From Runella zeae DSM 19591 (GTDB lineage: Bacteria > Bacteroidota > Bacteroidia > Cytophagales > Spirosomataceae), in contig NZ_KE384036.1 in NCBI RefSeq assembly GCF_000423565.1, forward strand, positions 62,001-126,000: a DNA stretch of 64,000 nucleotides, in the 5' to 3' direction. Of this stretch, positions 16,790 to 24,594 are shown in pieces. Position numbers and translations under genes: made by a program. Each line of letters starts with the position of its first letter. The stretch's first letter is position 1. The notes beneath the pieces are model-generated. The model searched no databases and was not told where the DNA came from. It was given only the letters and a program-made list of their open reading frames with translations.

Positions 16790-17755
16790 ATGTCGGTCTT
16801 AATATTTGTAGAATTAGATAACGGAAGTATCAAAAAAACTTCTCTCGAAGCCGTTGCCTACGGAGCGGCTGTAGCCCAAACCCAAAGTACTACTGCCACT
16901 GTTTTGGCCATTGGCAATGCCGATTCAAATGAACTTGCCAAAGCGGGGGCTTATGGCGCTAGCAAAGTCCTTCATGCCAACGAAGCTGCACTTTCTAACG
17001 AAAACGCGATGGCTTATGCAAGCGTACTAGCCGCAGCAGTTCAGCAAGAAAGCTCCAAAATCGTCATTTTACCAAAATCAGGGCTTTCTGATGCAATGGG
17101 GGCACGTGTAGCAGCCAAATTGGGCGCAAGTATCGTGTCGGGGGTTACCGAACTCCCCGACCTCAGCAATGGCTTCCAAGTAAAGCGTAGCATTTATACA
17201 GGCAAAGCCTTTGCCACTGTCGAAGTAAAAGGTGATATCAAAATATTGGGAATCAAGAAAAACGCCATCGAAGCCCAAGAAGGTAGCGGAACTGCTACCG
17301 TCGAAAGTTTCAATCCAAGCTTACCAGATGGCGATTTTACGGCCAAAGTCATCAACCAAGAAAAAGCCAGCGGAGAGCTATCACTTACCGAAGCCGACAT
17401 TATCGTTTCGGGAGGGCGCGGTATGAAAGGCCCAGAACATTGGCAGCCACTACTAGATTTGGCGGAAGCATTGGGAGCGGCCACGGGATGTTCAAAACCT
17501 GTTTCTGACCTTGATTGGCGCCCTCACCATGAGCACATCGGACAAACTGGTATCAAGGTGGCGCCCAATCTTTATATTGCTTGTGGTATTTCGGGAGCTA
17601 TTCAACACTTAGCAGGTGTCAATTCCTCAAAAGTGATTGTGGCCATCAACAAAGACCCCGAAGCACCTTTTTTCAAAGCAGCCGATTATGGTATCGTAGG
17701 AGATGTATTTGACGTTTTACCACGACTTACCAAAGCTGTCAAAGAATCAAAATAA
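16790..17755 (+). CDS. etfA: Electron transfer flavoprotein subunit alpha
   Basis: The 321-residue partner of EtfB. The N-terminal ETF domain covers about residues 1-190. The C-terminal FAD-binding domain contains GGRGMKGPEHW, LGAATGCSKPVSDLDWRP and the signature YIACGISGAIQHLAGV...INKDPEAPFF. I use the ATG at 16790; a TTG nine bases upstream is in frame but unneeded. It is co-transcribed with etfB and followed by a long terminator hairpin. Confidence 0.96.
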   Translation: MSVLIFVELDNGSIKKTSLEAVAYGAAVAQTQSTTATVLAIGNADSNELAKAGAYGASKVLHANEAALSNENAMAYASVLAAAVQQESSKIVILPKSGLSDAMGARVAAKLGASIVSGVTELPDLSNGFQVKRSIYTGKAFATVEVKGDIKILGIKKNAIEAQEGSGTATVESFNPSLPDGDFTAKVINQEKASGELSLTEADIIVSGGRGMKGPEHWQPLLDLAEALGAATGCSKPVSDLDWRPHHEHIGQTGIKVAPNLYIACGISGAIQHLAGVNSSKVIVAINKDPEAPFFKAADYGIVGDVFDVLPRLTKAVKESK

Positions 17756-17820
17756 GGTTTAGGGCTTTTGCGTCAACGAAACTCTCTGATACGGGAACGC
17801 TAAAAGCCCCTTCCAATGTT

Positions 17821-17878
17821 AATAAGCCTACTGAGAATGGAAAAACTTTCCTTTTTCTCTGTAGGTTTATTATTTTTG
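17821..17878 (+). terminator. etfBA terminator hairpin, with its U-tract merging into the next promoter
   Basis: A long interrupted stem pairs 17821-17831 with 17861-17871 (one wobble), with inner GAGAA/TTCTC and GGAAA/TTTCC arms around an AAC loop. It is followed by TTATTTTTG. A weaker hairpin (17762-17772 with 17798-17809) precedes it. Confidence 0.7.
17871..17878 (+). promoter_or_regulatory. -7 box for the bifunctional nuclease gene
   Basis: TATTTTTG is an exact TAnnTTTG match. It starts at the last paired base of the upstream terminator hairpin and uses its T-tract. Confidence 0.5.
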
Positions 17879-17955
17879 CATCCTCTCAAGGGGAATCCGT
17901 TGTCCGTTATCACCCTCTGGAGGATTTGATAACAGATATTAACATAAATACAGTA

Positions 17956-18546
17956 GTGGAAAAAATAAAATTGGAAATTTTGGGGCTCTCACCGAGCCAA
18001 TCACAGGCTGGCTCTTTTGCACTGGTACTTGGAGAAGAGTATGGAAATCGCCGCTTGCCGATTATTATTGGCATGTTTGAAGCGCAGGCTATTGCCATCG
18101 AAATCGAAAAAATCCAGCCCAATCGTCCCATGACCCACGACTTGTTTAAGTCGTTTGCCAAGGCATTTAATTATTCAGTCAATGAGATTATAATTTCAGA
18201 CTTGCGCGAGGGAATATTTTTTGCCCGCATTTACTGTTCTGACGGTGTGAGAGAAACGGTGATTGACGCTCGCCCTTCAGATGCGATTGCGATTGCGCTC
18301 CGTTTCAATGTACCTCTCTATACCTACGAAACCATCTTGTCAGAAGCGGGAATTGTATCGGGAACTCAAAACGAACCCGAAGACGCGATTGAAGAGCTTG
18401 TACAAAGTCCTAAACCTCGCTCCCTAAACGACCAACTCAAAAACATGAGTTTGGAGGATTTACATCGAATACTCGATGAAGCTCTTTCGAACGAAGAATA
18501 TGAGAAAGCAGCTAAAATTCGGGACGAGATTACGCGTCGTAACTAA
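17956..18546 (+). CDS. Bifunctional nuclease-family (DUF151) protein with a C-terminal UVR motif
   Basis: The DUF151 domain spans about residues 1-130 (KIKLEILGLSPSQSQAGSFALVLGE, RRLPIIIGMFEAQAIAIE, VIDARPSDAIAIALRF). A UvrB/UvrC-type helical hairpin (residues about 160-195, EYEKAAKIRDEI) follows. Plant and Thermotoga homologues have been studied as nucleases, but bacterial function is poorly defined. No ATG is available. I choose the GTG at 17956, because homologues start just before KIKLEILGL; an in-frame TTG at 17926 adds ten residues. It is monocistronic, with its own promoter and terminator. Confidence 0.88.
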   Translation: MEKIKLEILGLSPSQSQAGSFALVLGEEYGNRRLPIIIGMFEAQAIAIEIEKIQPNRPMTHDLFKSFAKAFNYSVNEIIISDLREGIFFARIYCSDGVRETVIDARPSDAIAIALRFNVPLYTYETILSEAGIVSGTQNEPEDAIEELVQSPKPRSLNDQLKNMSLEDLHRILDEALSNEEYEKAAKIRDEITRRN

Positions 18547-18569
18547 GCATAAGATAGCTTTCTTACAAT

Positions 18570-18602
18570 AAAAGCCCTGACCATAAAAATCAGGGCTTTT
18601 GC
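18570..18602. terminator. Terminator between the DUF151 and DUF2911 genes
   Basis: A perfect 11-bp stem (AAAAGCCCTGA / TCAGGGCTTTT, 18570-18580 with 18590-18600) lies between convergent genes and has T-rich flanks in both directions. Confidence 0.85.
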
Positions 18603-18637
18603 TATGTATATGGGAAATACCTTCCCAACTTTCAATG

Positions 18638-19513
18638 TTATTTCTTCTTTCCTTTAGGCAATATCGCCGGAACAGGTATCTTGGAAGCAAATTCGGCGGC
18701 ACCTTTTTCAATAGCATCTTTAAAAAACGCGAACGAAGGGTCACCACTCGATTGTCCTAAGTCAAGCGCTTTTTTGGCAATGGGAGCTGCTTCCGCAAAA
18801 TTCCCTAGTTTACCTAAAATCTGCGCCTTGGTCCATAGATTGCGGAAAGTTTCTTTGTAAGCTACCGCCTGATTGACCATCGACAATGCTTTTTGGAGAT
18901 TAATTCCTTTGCCAAGTAAGTAATTAGCTCCCGCATTCATGTTGTTTGCACTTGCTTCAGCAGCTTTGTCAATTGCCGTTTCTACCATTTTAGTAGTGTT
19001 TGTGGCAAGTTTTGTACTTACTTTGGTTTGTGCCCACATTATATCAAGATTGGCAGTAGAATCGGTAATATCCGAAAACCCAATCGCAAATGTTTCGGTA
19101 GTAGGTGCTTGCGTAGGTTTTACACTTACGCGTACCACATCATCTGCTTGTTTGTATTGCTCAGGCGCAGTAGCGGCAGACTTATTGATAATGACCGTCC
19201 AAGTGTCAGCATTAGGAATACTATACAAAAAGTACTTGCCGGCTGGTACATTTTGGCCTTCGAGCATAACATCCGTCGAAAATTCAATAGCCGTTGCTTG
19301 GTTGGCACCTGTACGCCAAAACTGTCCATAAGGGACGAGCTTGCCAAAAATCTCCCGACCTTTCATGCTTGGACGTGAGTACTTTACCGTAATATCCGTA
19401 ACACCCACACTCTGCATTAGGGTAGCAGATGAGCTAGGCTGAGGGGTACGAATCTGGGCAAAACTAAAGGTAGAAGCAGCCAATAAGGCTAGTAAGGGCA
19501 ATGATTTCTTCAT
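18638..19513 (-). CDS. Secreted DUF2911 protein with a helical C-terminal domain
   Basis: The 291-residue protein has a signal peptide (residues 1-19, ending SFAQ). A DUF2911 domain runs from about 25 to 165, with the conserved ITVKYSRPSMKGREIFGKLVPYGQFWRTGANQATAIEFS and GKYFLYSIPNADTWTVIINK. A TPR-like helical region (about 190-280) follows. DUF2911 is abundant in Bacteroidota; no activity is established. It is monocistronic, and a Lys-rich C-terminus (PKGKKK) ends the protein. Confidence 0.88.
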   Translation of the reverse strand: MKKSLPLLALLAASTFSFAQIRTPQPSSSATLMQSVGVTDITVKYSRPSMKGREIFGKLVPYGQFWRTGANQATAIEFSTDVMLEGQNVPAGKYFLYSIPNADTWTVIINKSAATAPEQYKQADDVVRVSVKPTQAPTTETFAIGFSDITDSTANLDIMWAQTKVSTKLATNTTKMVETAIDKAAEASANNMNAGANYLLGKGINLQKALSMVNQAVAYKETFRNLWTKAQILGKLGNFAEAAPIAKKALDLGQSSGDPSFAFFKDAIEKGAAEFASKIPVPAILPKGKKK

Positions 19514-19618
19514 GATTTTTAGCAGTTTTGTTTCAAATTTTTGGAGTTTGTGGCGCGAATATAAATAAAAGAAGCTGATAGGCCGCTAACTCTATCTACT
19601 ATTAAACATTTTTATAAA

Positions 19619-20170
19619 ATGAAACGTAATCAATTACTCACCCTGCTTAATCAACATATACCCTTTGACAATGAGGAGCATCAAATGTGGCAAGATACCC
19701 TTCAGTTTGTCGCCCAAAACCCCGATTGTTTTGAGCGATGGCTCGCTATTGGGCATGTGACTGGCTCGGCTTGGGTGGTTGATTCTAGCTCGCAATTAGC
19801 ACTCTTGATGCATCATCAAAAACTCGACCGCTGGTTTCAGCCGGGTGGACATGCGGATGGCGAATCTGATATTTTGAAAGTAGCGCTCAAAGAAGCCCAA
19901 GAAGAAACAGGCCTCAACGACATCAGGGCCGTATCCTCCCAAATCTTTGATGTGGACGTACACCTCATTCCTGCCAATTCCAAAGAAGCCGCCCATTTGC
20001 ATTACGATATTCGCTTTTTGTTTGAAGCCAATAGCCAAATTCCTCTTAAGCAAAATAGCGAGTCAAAAGCTCTCGCTTGGGTACCTTACACGAAAGTACA
20101 CGACTACAATAGTTCACCTTCTATCGTAAGAATGGTAGAAAAAATGAAAATAAGTAATTTTTTTGAGTAA
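19619..20170 (+). CDS. Nudix hydrolase
   Basis: Nudix enzymes cleave nucleoside diphosphates linked to another moiety. The 183-residue protein carries the Nudix box GGHADGE-x7-LKEAQEETGL, matching Gx5Ex7REUxEExGU with Lys in place of the usual Arg. The preceding HHQKLDRWFQPGGH fits a subgroup in which the box follows a FQPGGH strand. The substrate is unknown. It is divergent from the DUF2911 gene, and no partner gene is apparent. Confidence 0.92.
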   Translation: MKRNQLLTLLNQHIPFDNEEHQMWQDTLQFVAQNPDCFERWLAIGHVTGSAWVVDSSSQLALLMHHQKLDRWFQPGGHADGESDILKVALKEAQEETGLNDIRAVSSQIFDVDVHLIPANSKEAAHLHYDIRFLFEANSQIPLKQNSESKALAWVPYTKVHDYNSSPSIVRMVEKMKISNFFE

Positions 20171-20239
20171 AAAAATAGGTATATAAACTCTATTTTTTTA
20201 CTTTAGTGACCGTATTCCAACAATCGATAAAATTATAAC

Positions 20240-20632
20240 ATGAAATTTTTTACATCCTTTCGCATAGGCGGTTGGATAGTGCTTTTTGTCATGAGCACTC
20301 ATTTGCTCAACGCACAAAAAGTCAAGGAAGACCGCAACAACTACGCCAAGCCTCAAACAATCGACAAGATTCAATTGCGCCGTGCTGCTCCTTTTGTCTA
20401 TTCTCCTCATATTTCTTACAAAGAACAGCGACAAATGCAATTGGCTAAAAAGAAAATGGGTGGTATAACTTTTGTGGTCAAATCCCGCCGTACTACTTCT
20501 GCCAATTACAAACAGCAAAATTTTCAGCCCAAATCCCGTCATTCTTCAAACACCGAACGGTTTGTGGCGGATAGTAGCGCCCCTTTTGTGAGGTATGAGT
20601 TTTCTGATTCTCTCAGAGCCAGCAATCGATAA
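20240..20632 (+). CDS. Hypothetical secreted basic protein
   Basis: A 130-residue protein with a clear signal peptide (about residues 1-25, ending LLNAQ). The mature part is polar, rich in Lys, Arg and Gln, without recognisable domains or membrane segments; it includes QMQLAKKKMGGITFVVKSRRTTS. I do not recognise the family. The start is supported by the signal peptide. It precedes rpe on the same strand, but two hairpins lie between them, so co-transcription is uncertain. Confidence 0.65.
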   Translation: MKFFTSFRIGGWIVLFVMSTHLLNAQKVKEDRNNYAKPQTIDKIQLRRAAPFVYSPHISYKEQRQMQLAKKKMGGITFVVKSRRTTSANYKQQNFQPKSRHSSNTERFVADSSAPFVRYEFSDSLRASNR

Positions 20633-20646
20633 TGGGGGATTTTGAC

Positions 20647-20757
20647 AGTGGAGGTGTCGATTTATACAAAAAAAGGTGAACTTTGCACCTCCACTAATCC
20701 TAATATATTAATTATGGGTAGGTAAAACAAGTGCTCACGCACATACTGCCCACCCAT
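20647..20757 (+). promoter_or_regulatory. Two inverted repeats in the rpe upstream region
   Basis: The first is a perfect 10-bp pair, AGTGGAGGTG (20647-20656) with CACCTCCACT (20686-20695). The second is nested: ATGGGTAGG (20714-20722) with CCCACCCAT (20749-20757, one mismatch), enclosing GTGC-TCAC-GCAC (20731-20742). The second ends 10 nt before the rpe ATG. The first may terminate the upstream gene, and the second could affect rpe translation. Neither has a T-run. Confidence 0.4.
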
Positions 20758-20767
20758 TGATTGCTTT

Positions 20768-21424
20768 ATGAATACTCCTCTGATTGCCCCCTCTGTATTG
20801 GCCGCCGATTTTGCCAATTTACAGCGCGACGTAGAAATGCTCAATCGAAGTGCTGCCGATTGGATTCACGTAGATATTATGGATGGCGTTTTTGTGCCCA
20901 ATATTTCTTTTGGTCTTCCTGTCACAGCTGCCATTAAAAAACACGCACAAAAGCCCCTAGACGTCCATTTGATGATTGTTCAGCCTGAGCGATATTTAGA
21001 AGCTTTTCGTGATGCGGGTGCCGAAATACTGACAGTACACTACGAGGCTTGTCCTCATTTGCACCGCACTATTCAACATATCAAATCGCTAGGAGCCAAA
21101 GCTGGCGTAGCTCTCAATCCTCATACGCCCGTAAGTGTATTACAAGATATCATTCAAGATATAGATTTGGCACTGATTATGTCCGTAAATCCGGGTTTTG
21201 GTGGGCAAAAATTCATCGAACGTACCTACGAGCGTGTCCGTCAACTTGCGGCCTTGATTGCTGAATCAGAAAGTCGGGCCATTATTGAGATAGACGGAGG
21301 TGTCAATCAAGACAATGCTCCCCTACTCTATCATGCAGGTGCACGCGCACTCGTGGCAGGGAGTTTTGTATTTTCGGCTCCTGACCCCGAGGCAACTATT
21401 TCTAATTTAAAGAAAGTGTGGTAA
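20768..21424 (+). CDS. rpe: Ribulose-phosphate 3-epimerase
   Basis: This enzyme interconverts ribulose-5-phosphate and xylulose-5-phosphate in the pentose phosphate pathway. The 218-residue TIM barrel shows all hallmark segments: PSVLAADFANL at the start, HVDIMDGVFVPNISFG with metal-binding His and Asp, DVHLMI, the phosphate loop VNPGFGGQKFI, EIDGGVN with the catalytic Asp, and GSFVFS. It is a standalone gene, followed by a 14-bp inverted repeat. Confidence 0.96.
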   Translation: MNTPLIAPSVLAADFANLQRDVEMLNRSAADWIHVDIMDGVFVPNISFGLPVTAAIKKHAQKPLDVHLMIVQPERYLEAFRDAGAEILTVHYEACPHLHRTIQHIKSLGAKAGVALNPHTPVSVLQDIIQDIDLALIMSVNPGFGGQKFIERTYERVRQLAALIAESESRAIIEIDGGVNQDNAPLLYHAGARALVAGSFVFSAPDPEATISNLKKVW

Positions 21425-21429
21425 CAACA

Positions 21430-21465
21430 CCGCAATGACGTCTTAGCATTGAGACGTCATTGCGG
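21430..21465. terminator. Perfect 14-bp inverted repeat between rpe and the GH144-like gene
   Basis: CCGCAATGACGTCT (21430-21443) pairs with AGACGTCATTGCGG (21452-21465) around an 8-nt loop between convergent genes. No T-run follows closely, so it may act as an RNA-stabilising end or a bidirectional terminator. Confidence 0.65.
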
Positions 21466-21478
21466 TCTATGGGGTATT

Positions 21479-22828
21479 TTAGCCATTCTTAAACCCCAAC
21501 TTCTTCAATCCAGCCTTGATTTCGGGACAAGACATGAATAAGTTCCAGAGAAATCCCGTACGATAGTTTTCAATCATACAAATAATTGGCCCTTGGTCGA
21601 TAGCCAGATACTGAGGTGTCACCCAGTTGTTGTGGTGAATGCTAAAAGCATCATAAAATCCCGCATTTCCCCACAACCATGATTTGTTTTTGTAAAAAAA
21701 ACGCATTGCACTAAGCGACTCTTTGGGAGTATAAGGGATAGAACTTAGTGCTGCGGTAGGCGAAATCACCCCTTTGTCGGTATAAAAAGGCTTGTGCCCA
21801 TCATAGCCCGTGCTTCCGTCTTTATTTAGTGAATAGCTTGAAGTAAGCCCCCAACAGTCTTTCCCGTATCCTTTAAAATGCAAAGGATTCTCGACGCAAT
21901 ATTGATAGTTGATTTTGGTATGATTGACGTTTAGTTGCCAATAGTCCGCGTACTTGTCTTTTAGTTTGCGAGGGTCAAGGCCCACAAACGAATAATGCGC
22001 CCAAAACAAAGGCCCGCCGTACTCTTCGGCATAGTTGTGTTTGAGAATCAAGGGGATACCGTATTTTTTTTTGTCCGATACGATTCCCCCATTCCGCGCC
22101 CATCCTTGATGATACACACTAGGCTTGATAGAAAACTTAGGAGAGGAGGCCGCCAAAATATACGTTACCAATACCTCGTTATAGCCTTCTAGTGCAAAAT
22201 TCATTTGCCAATTATAATTGGGAGACCAGTGCCAATAAAGCGTCTCTTTGCCTTGGGTGTACCAATTCCACTCTATTTCTTTCCAAAGCGCATCAATACG
22301 TTGGCTTAATTTCTGCTCCGCAGGATTTCCGTTTTTAAAATACTGACGTACACACAGCATTCCCTCTACCATAAATGCGGTTTCGACCAAGTCTCCACCG
22401 TCGTCTTTTTTACCAAACGGAACGGTCTTGCCCGTATTTCCGTCAATCCAGTGCGACCATGCACCATGATAGCGATCCGCTTTTTCTAAAAACGAGACCA
22501 TTTTTACCAGCCTCTCATAACCCTGCTTGCGACTAATATAGCCTCTCTCAATACCTACCAAAATAGCCATAAATCCGAAGCCAGAACCACCCGTTGTCAC
22601 TACGTGTGCATCATTCATGGGGTAATTGCCCGTAGGATGGTAGCGTTCACGAGCTAGTCCAGAATGGGGTTCGGCAAAATCCCAAAAATACCGAAAAGTC
22701 TGACGCTGAACACTATCCATCAAAGCCGTATCGGAGAGAGTTTGTGCATAGGTGGCCGACACGCTCATCAGCACTGCCAACACTCCTCCATAGGTTGTTT
22801 TTAAAATGTTTGTTAATATCTTTTTCAA
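21479..22828 (-). CDS. GH144-like glycoside hydrolase (glucoamylase-family PF10091; probable endo-beta-1,2-glucanase)
   Basis: The 449-residue exported enzyme has a signal peptide at residues 1-28 (ending TYAQ). The (alpha/alpha)6-type domain includes TFRYFWDFAEPHSGLARER, GGSGFGFMAILVGIERGYI, HWIDGNTGKTVPFGKKDDGGDLVETAFMVEG and NWQMNFALEGYNE. This is the glycoamylase-like family whose characterised Chitinophaga member defines GH144 endo-beta-1,2-glucanases; specificity here is inferred. It lies downstream of susC-susD on the same strand and probably acts on the imported beta-glucan. A 9-bp hairpin separates it from susD. Confidence 0.85.
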   Translation of the reverse strand: MKKILTNILKTTYGGVLAVLMSVSATYAQTLSDTALMDSVQRQTFRYFWDFAEPHSGLARERYHPTGNYPMNDAHVVTTGGSGFGFMAILVGIERGYISRKQGYERLVKMVSFLEKADRYHGAWSHWIDGNTGKTVPFGKKDDGGDLVETAFMVEGMLCVRQYFKNGNPAEQKLSQRIDALWKEIEWNWYTQGKETLYWHWSPNYNWQMNFALEGYNEVLVTYILAASSPKFSIKPSVYHQGWARNGGIVSDKKKYGIPLILKHNYAEEYGGPLFWAHYSFVGLDPRKLKDKYADYWQLNVNHTKINYQYCVENPLHFKGYGKDCWGLTSSYSLNKDGSTGYDGHKPFYTDKGVISPTAALSSIPYTPKESLSAMRFFYKNKSWLWGNAGFYDAFSIHHNNWVTPQYLAIDQGPIICMIENYRTGFLWNLFMSCPEIKAGLKKLGFKNG

Positions 22829-22888
22829 AAGCCAATAAGTTTAAAAGTGAGCTAATAAATGAGTGATGAAGCTACCCTATTTTTTGAG

Positions 22889-22926
22889 GGTCGGTTGCCA
22901 TTTTTAATCAAAAACGACAACCGACC
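22889..22926. repeat. Intergenic hairpin between susD (locus A) and the GH144-like gene
   Basis: GGTCGGTTG (22889-22897) and CAACCGACC (22918-22926) form a perfect 9-bp GC-rich stem with a 20-nt loop, 14 nt past the susD stop. It could attenuate transcription or protect the susCD mRNA end. No U-run follows on the minus strand. Confidence 0.5.
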
Positions 22927-22940
22927 TACTTATTTAGCTG

Positions 22941-24461
22941 CTAATAGCCCGGATTTTGGGTCAACACTCCCCCACTCAGTTGAATCTGAACCGCAGGAAT
23001 AGGGAGCAATTCATGTTTATTTTTCACAAATGTTTTACCATGAGCTTTGAAGGCATCAACCGCCCTTCCTGCCTGCACCTCTTCCTGACGAATAATATCA
23101 AATTGACGGTCGTGCTCAAGGGCTAGTTCGAGGCGGCGTTCTTTCCAAATGGCCTCACGGGTAATGGTCGTCAAGTCTTTTAGGCCTGCTCTTTTACGAA
23201 TGGCGTTGATGTCAGACAAGGCCGTAGTAGTATTGCCTAAAGCAAAAGCCGCCTCTGCTCTAATGAGCATCACATCCGCTAAGCGTAAAATACGAAGGTT
23301 TTTGGGAAGACGGTCGTTTACGCCACAATTGGGCTCAGCAGTACGGCTATGATAAGCCTTGTAGTTGTAGTAGCTATTTTCGACCGAATCTCGACGAGGC
23401 ACCCTAAAACCATCCCAAAGCACTGTGCCTGAAGTAGAACTTACCGAAATCACGGTGGCATTTCGTCTTACATCTCCTACTTCATATTCTGCCAATAGCG
23501 AAGCAGAAGGGCCTCCAAACCCAAATCCTAAATCGGTCCAGCCACGTAGGCCACCTGCCCGAGGTCCCTGACAAACAGTATATTGGCTAATGGCAGCGTT
23601 GCAAGAAAGGTTGGTACCTGTCTGTACTTCAAAGAGTGATTCGGCGCCATTGGCTCCAGCCGCTCGCCAAATATTCTCATAGGCTGACAGCAGGCTATAA
23701 TTTCCCGCTTGATTTTTAACCACCGAATCGGCCAAGGAAAAAGCCCTTTGATAGTTTTTTTGGTATAAAAACACTTTACTCAACAAACCCATTGCAGCAC
23801 CTTTGGTAGCCCTTCCCACTGCCGTAGAAGCATCTCCTTTGATAGGAAGGTTGGCTTTGGCATATTCCAAATCTCTGACAATGAGGGCATAAGTTTCTTC
23901 TTTGGTTGCTCTTTTTTGCAAAACAGGATTACCTAGCTCATCCACATTAGGAACTCCGTCGAGGAGCGTTACTCCACCCCAAAAACGAACTAAATTGAAA
24001 TAACAATAGGCTCTTAAAAATCTCACCTCAGCCGTTAAACGATTACGCGTAATCTCTGGTGCGGGGCTTAGAGGAAGTTTGTCCAAAGCCTGATTGGCCC
24101 GGGCAATCGTACGATAATAAGCCGACCACACACTATTGAGTAGGCCGTTGCTTGGATCAGCACTCAAATTATCCATCTGACCATACGTAGCTGCCCCGTC
24201 CGAGGCAGTGCTGCCTTTGTCGGCATCATCGGAGGCGATATTGGTCAACCCCACATACGAAAATCCGTGCATGTTGGCATCCCAAAGGTTATTGTATACT
24301 CCTGTCACCAGTGTTTCGGCGGCATTGGGGTCATTTTTGATTGCATCCACGGAGATTTGACCTTGCGGTGGCGTATTCAGAAAATCGTCACAAGCCCCCA
24401 ACACACCTATGGTGAGCAATGAAAGAGTGGTTTTTTGTATATATGATTTGATGTTTTTCAT
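22941..24461 (-). CDS. SusD/RagB-family glycan-binding outer-membrane lipoprotein (locus A)
   Basis: The surface lipoprotein caps the SusC transporter and binds the glycan. It has 506 residues, with a signal peptide and lipobox VLGAC (lipid-modified Cys24) followed by DDFLNTPPQGQIS, the typical SusD opening. TPR-like helices follow, with RAYCYFNLVRFWGGVTLLD, and the C-terminal signature includes WKERRLELALEHDRQFDIIRQ and NKHELLPIPAVQIQ...LTQNPGY. The susC gene is 133 nt upstream. The ligand is presumably the substrate of the adjacent GH144-like enzyme. Confidence 0.95.
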   Translation of the reverse strand: MKNIKSYIQKTTLSLLTIGVLGACDDFLNTPPQGQISVDAIKNDPNAAETLVTGVYNNLWDANMHGFSYVGLTNIASDDADKGSTASDGAATYGQMDNLSADPSNGLLNSVWSAYYRTIARANQALDKLPLSPAPEITRNRLTAEVRFLRAYCYFNLVRFWGGVTLLDGVPNVDELGNPVLQKRATKEETYALIVRDLEYAKANLPIKGDASTAVGRATKGAAMGLLSKVFLYQKNYQRAFSLADSVVKNQAGNYSLLSAYENIWRAAGANGAESLFEVQTGTNLSCNAAISQYTVCQGPRAGGLRGWTDLGFGFGGPSASLLAEYEVGDVRRNATVISVSSTSGTVLWDGFRVPRRDSVENSYYNYKAYHSRTAEPNCGVNDRLPKNLRILRLADVMLIRAEAAFALGNTTTALSDINAIRKRAGLKDLTTITREAIWKERRLELALEHDRQFDIIRQEEVQAGRAVDAFKAHGKTFVKNKHELLPIPAVQIQLSGGVLTQNPGY

Positions 24462-24594
24462 CGGTAATTTTAGTTTGCACTCCTCCCTTATTTATCCATT
24501 TTTAAGGATTGAGAGTAGTAAATTGTCTATTCTTAAAAGTAAGTCAATCGTACATCAGCCATTAAAAGCTTGTATTAACTTCCAAAACTAGTCT

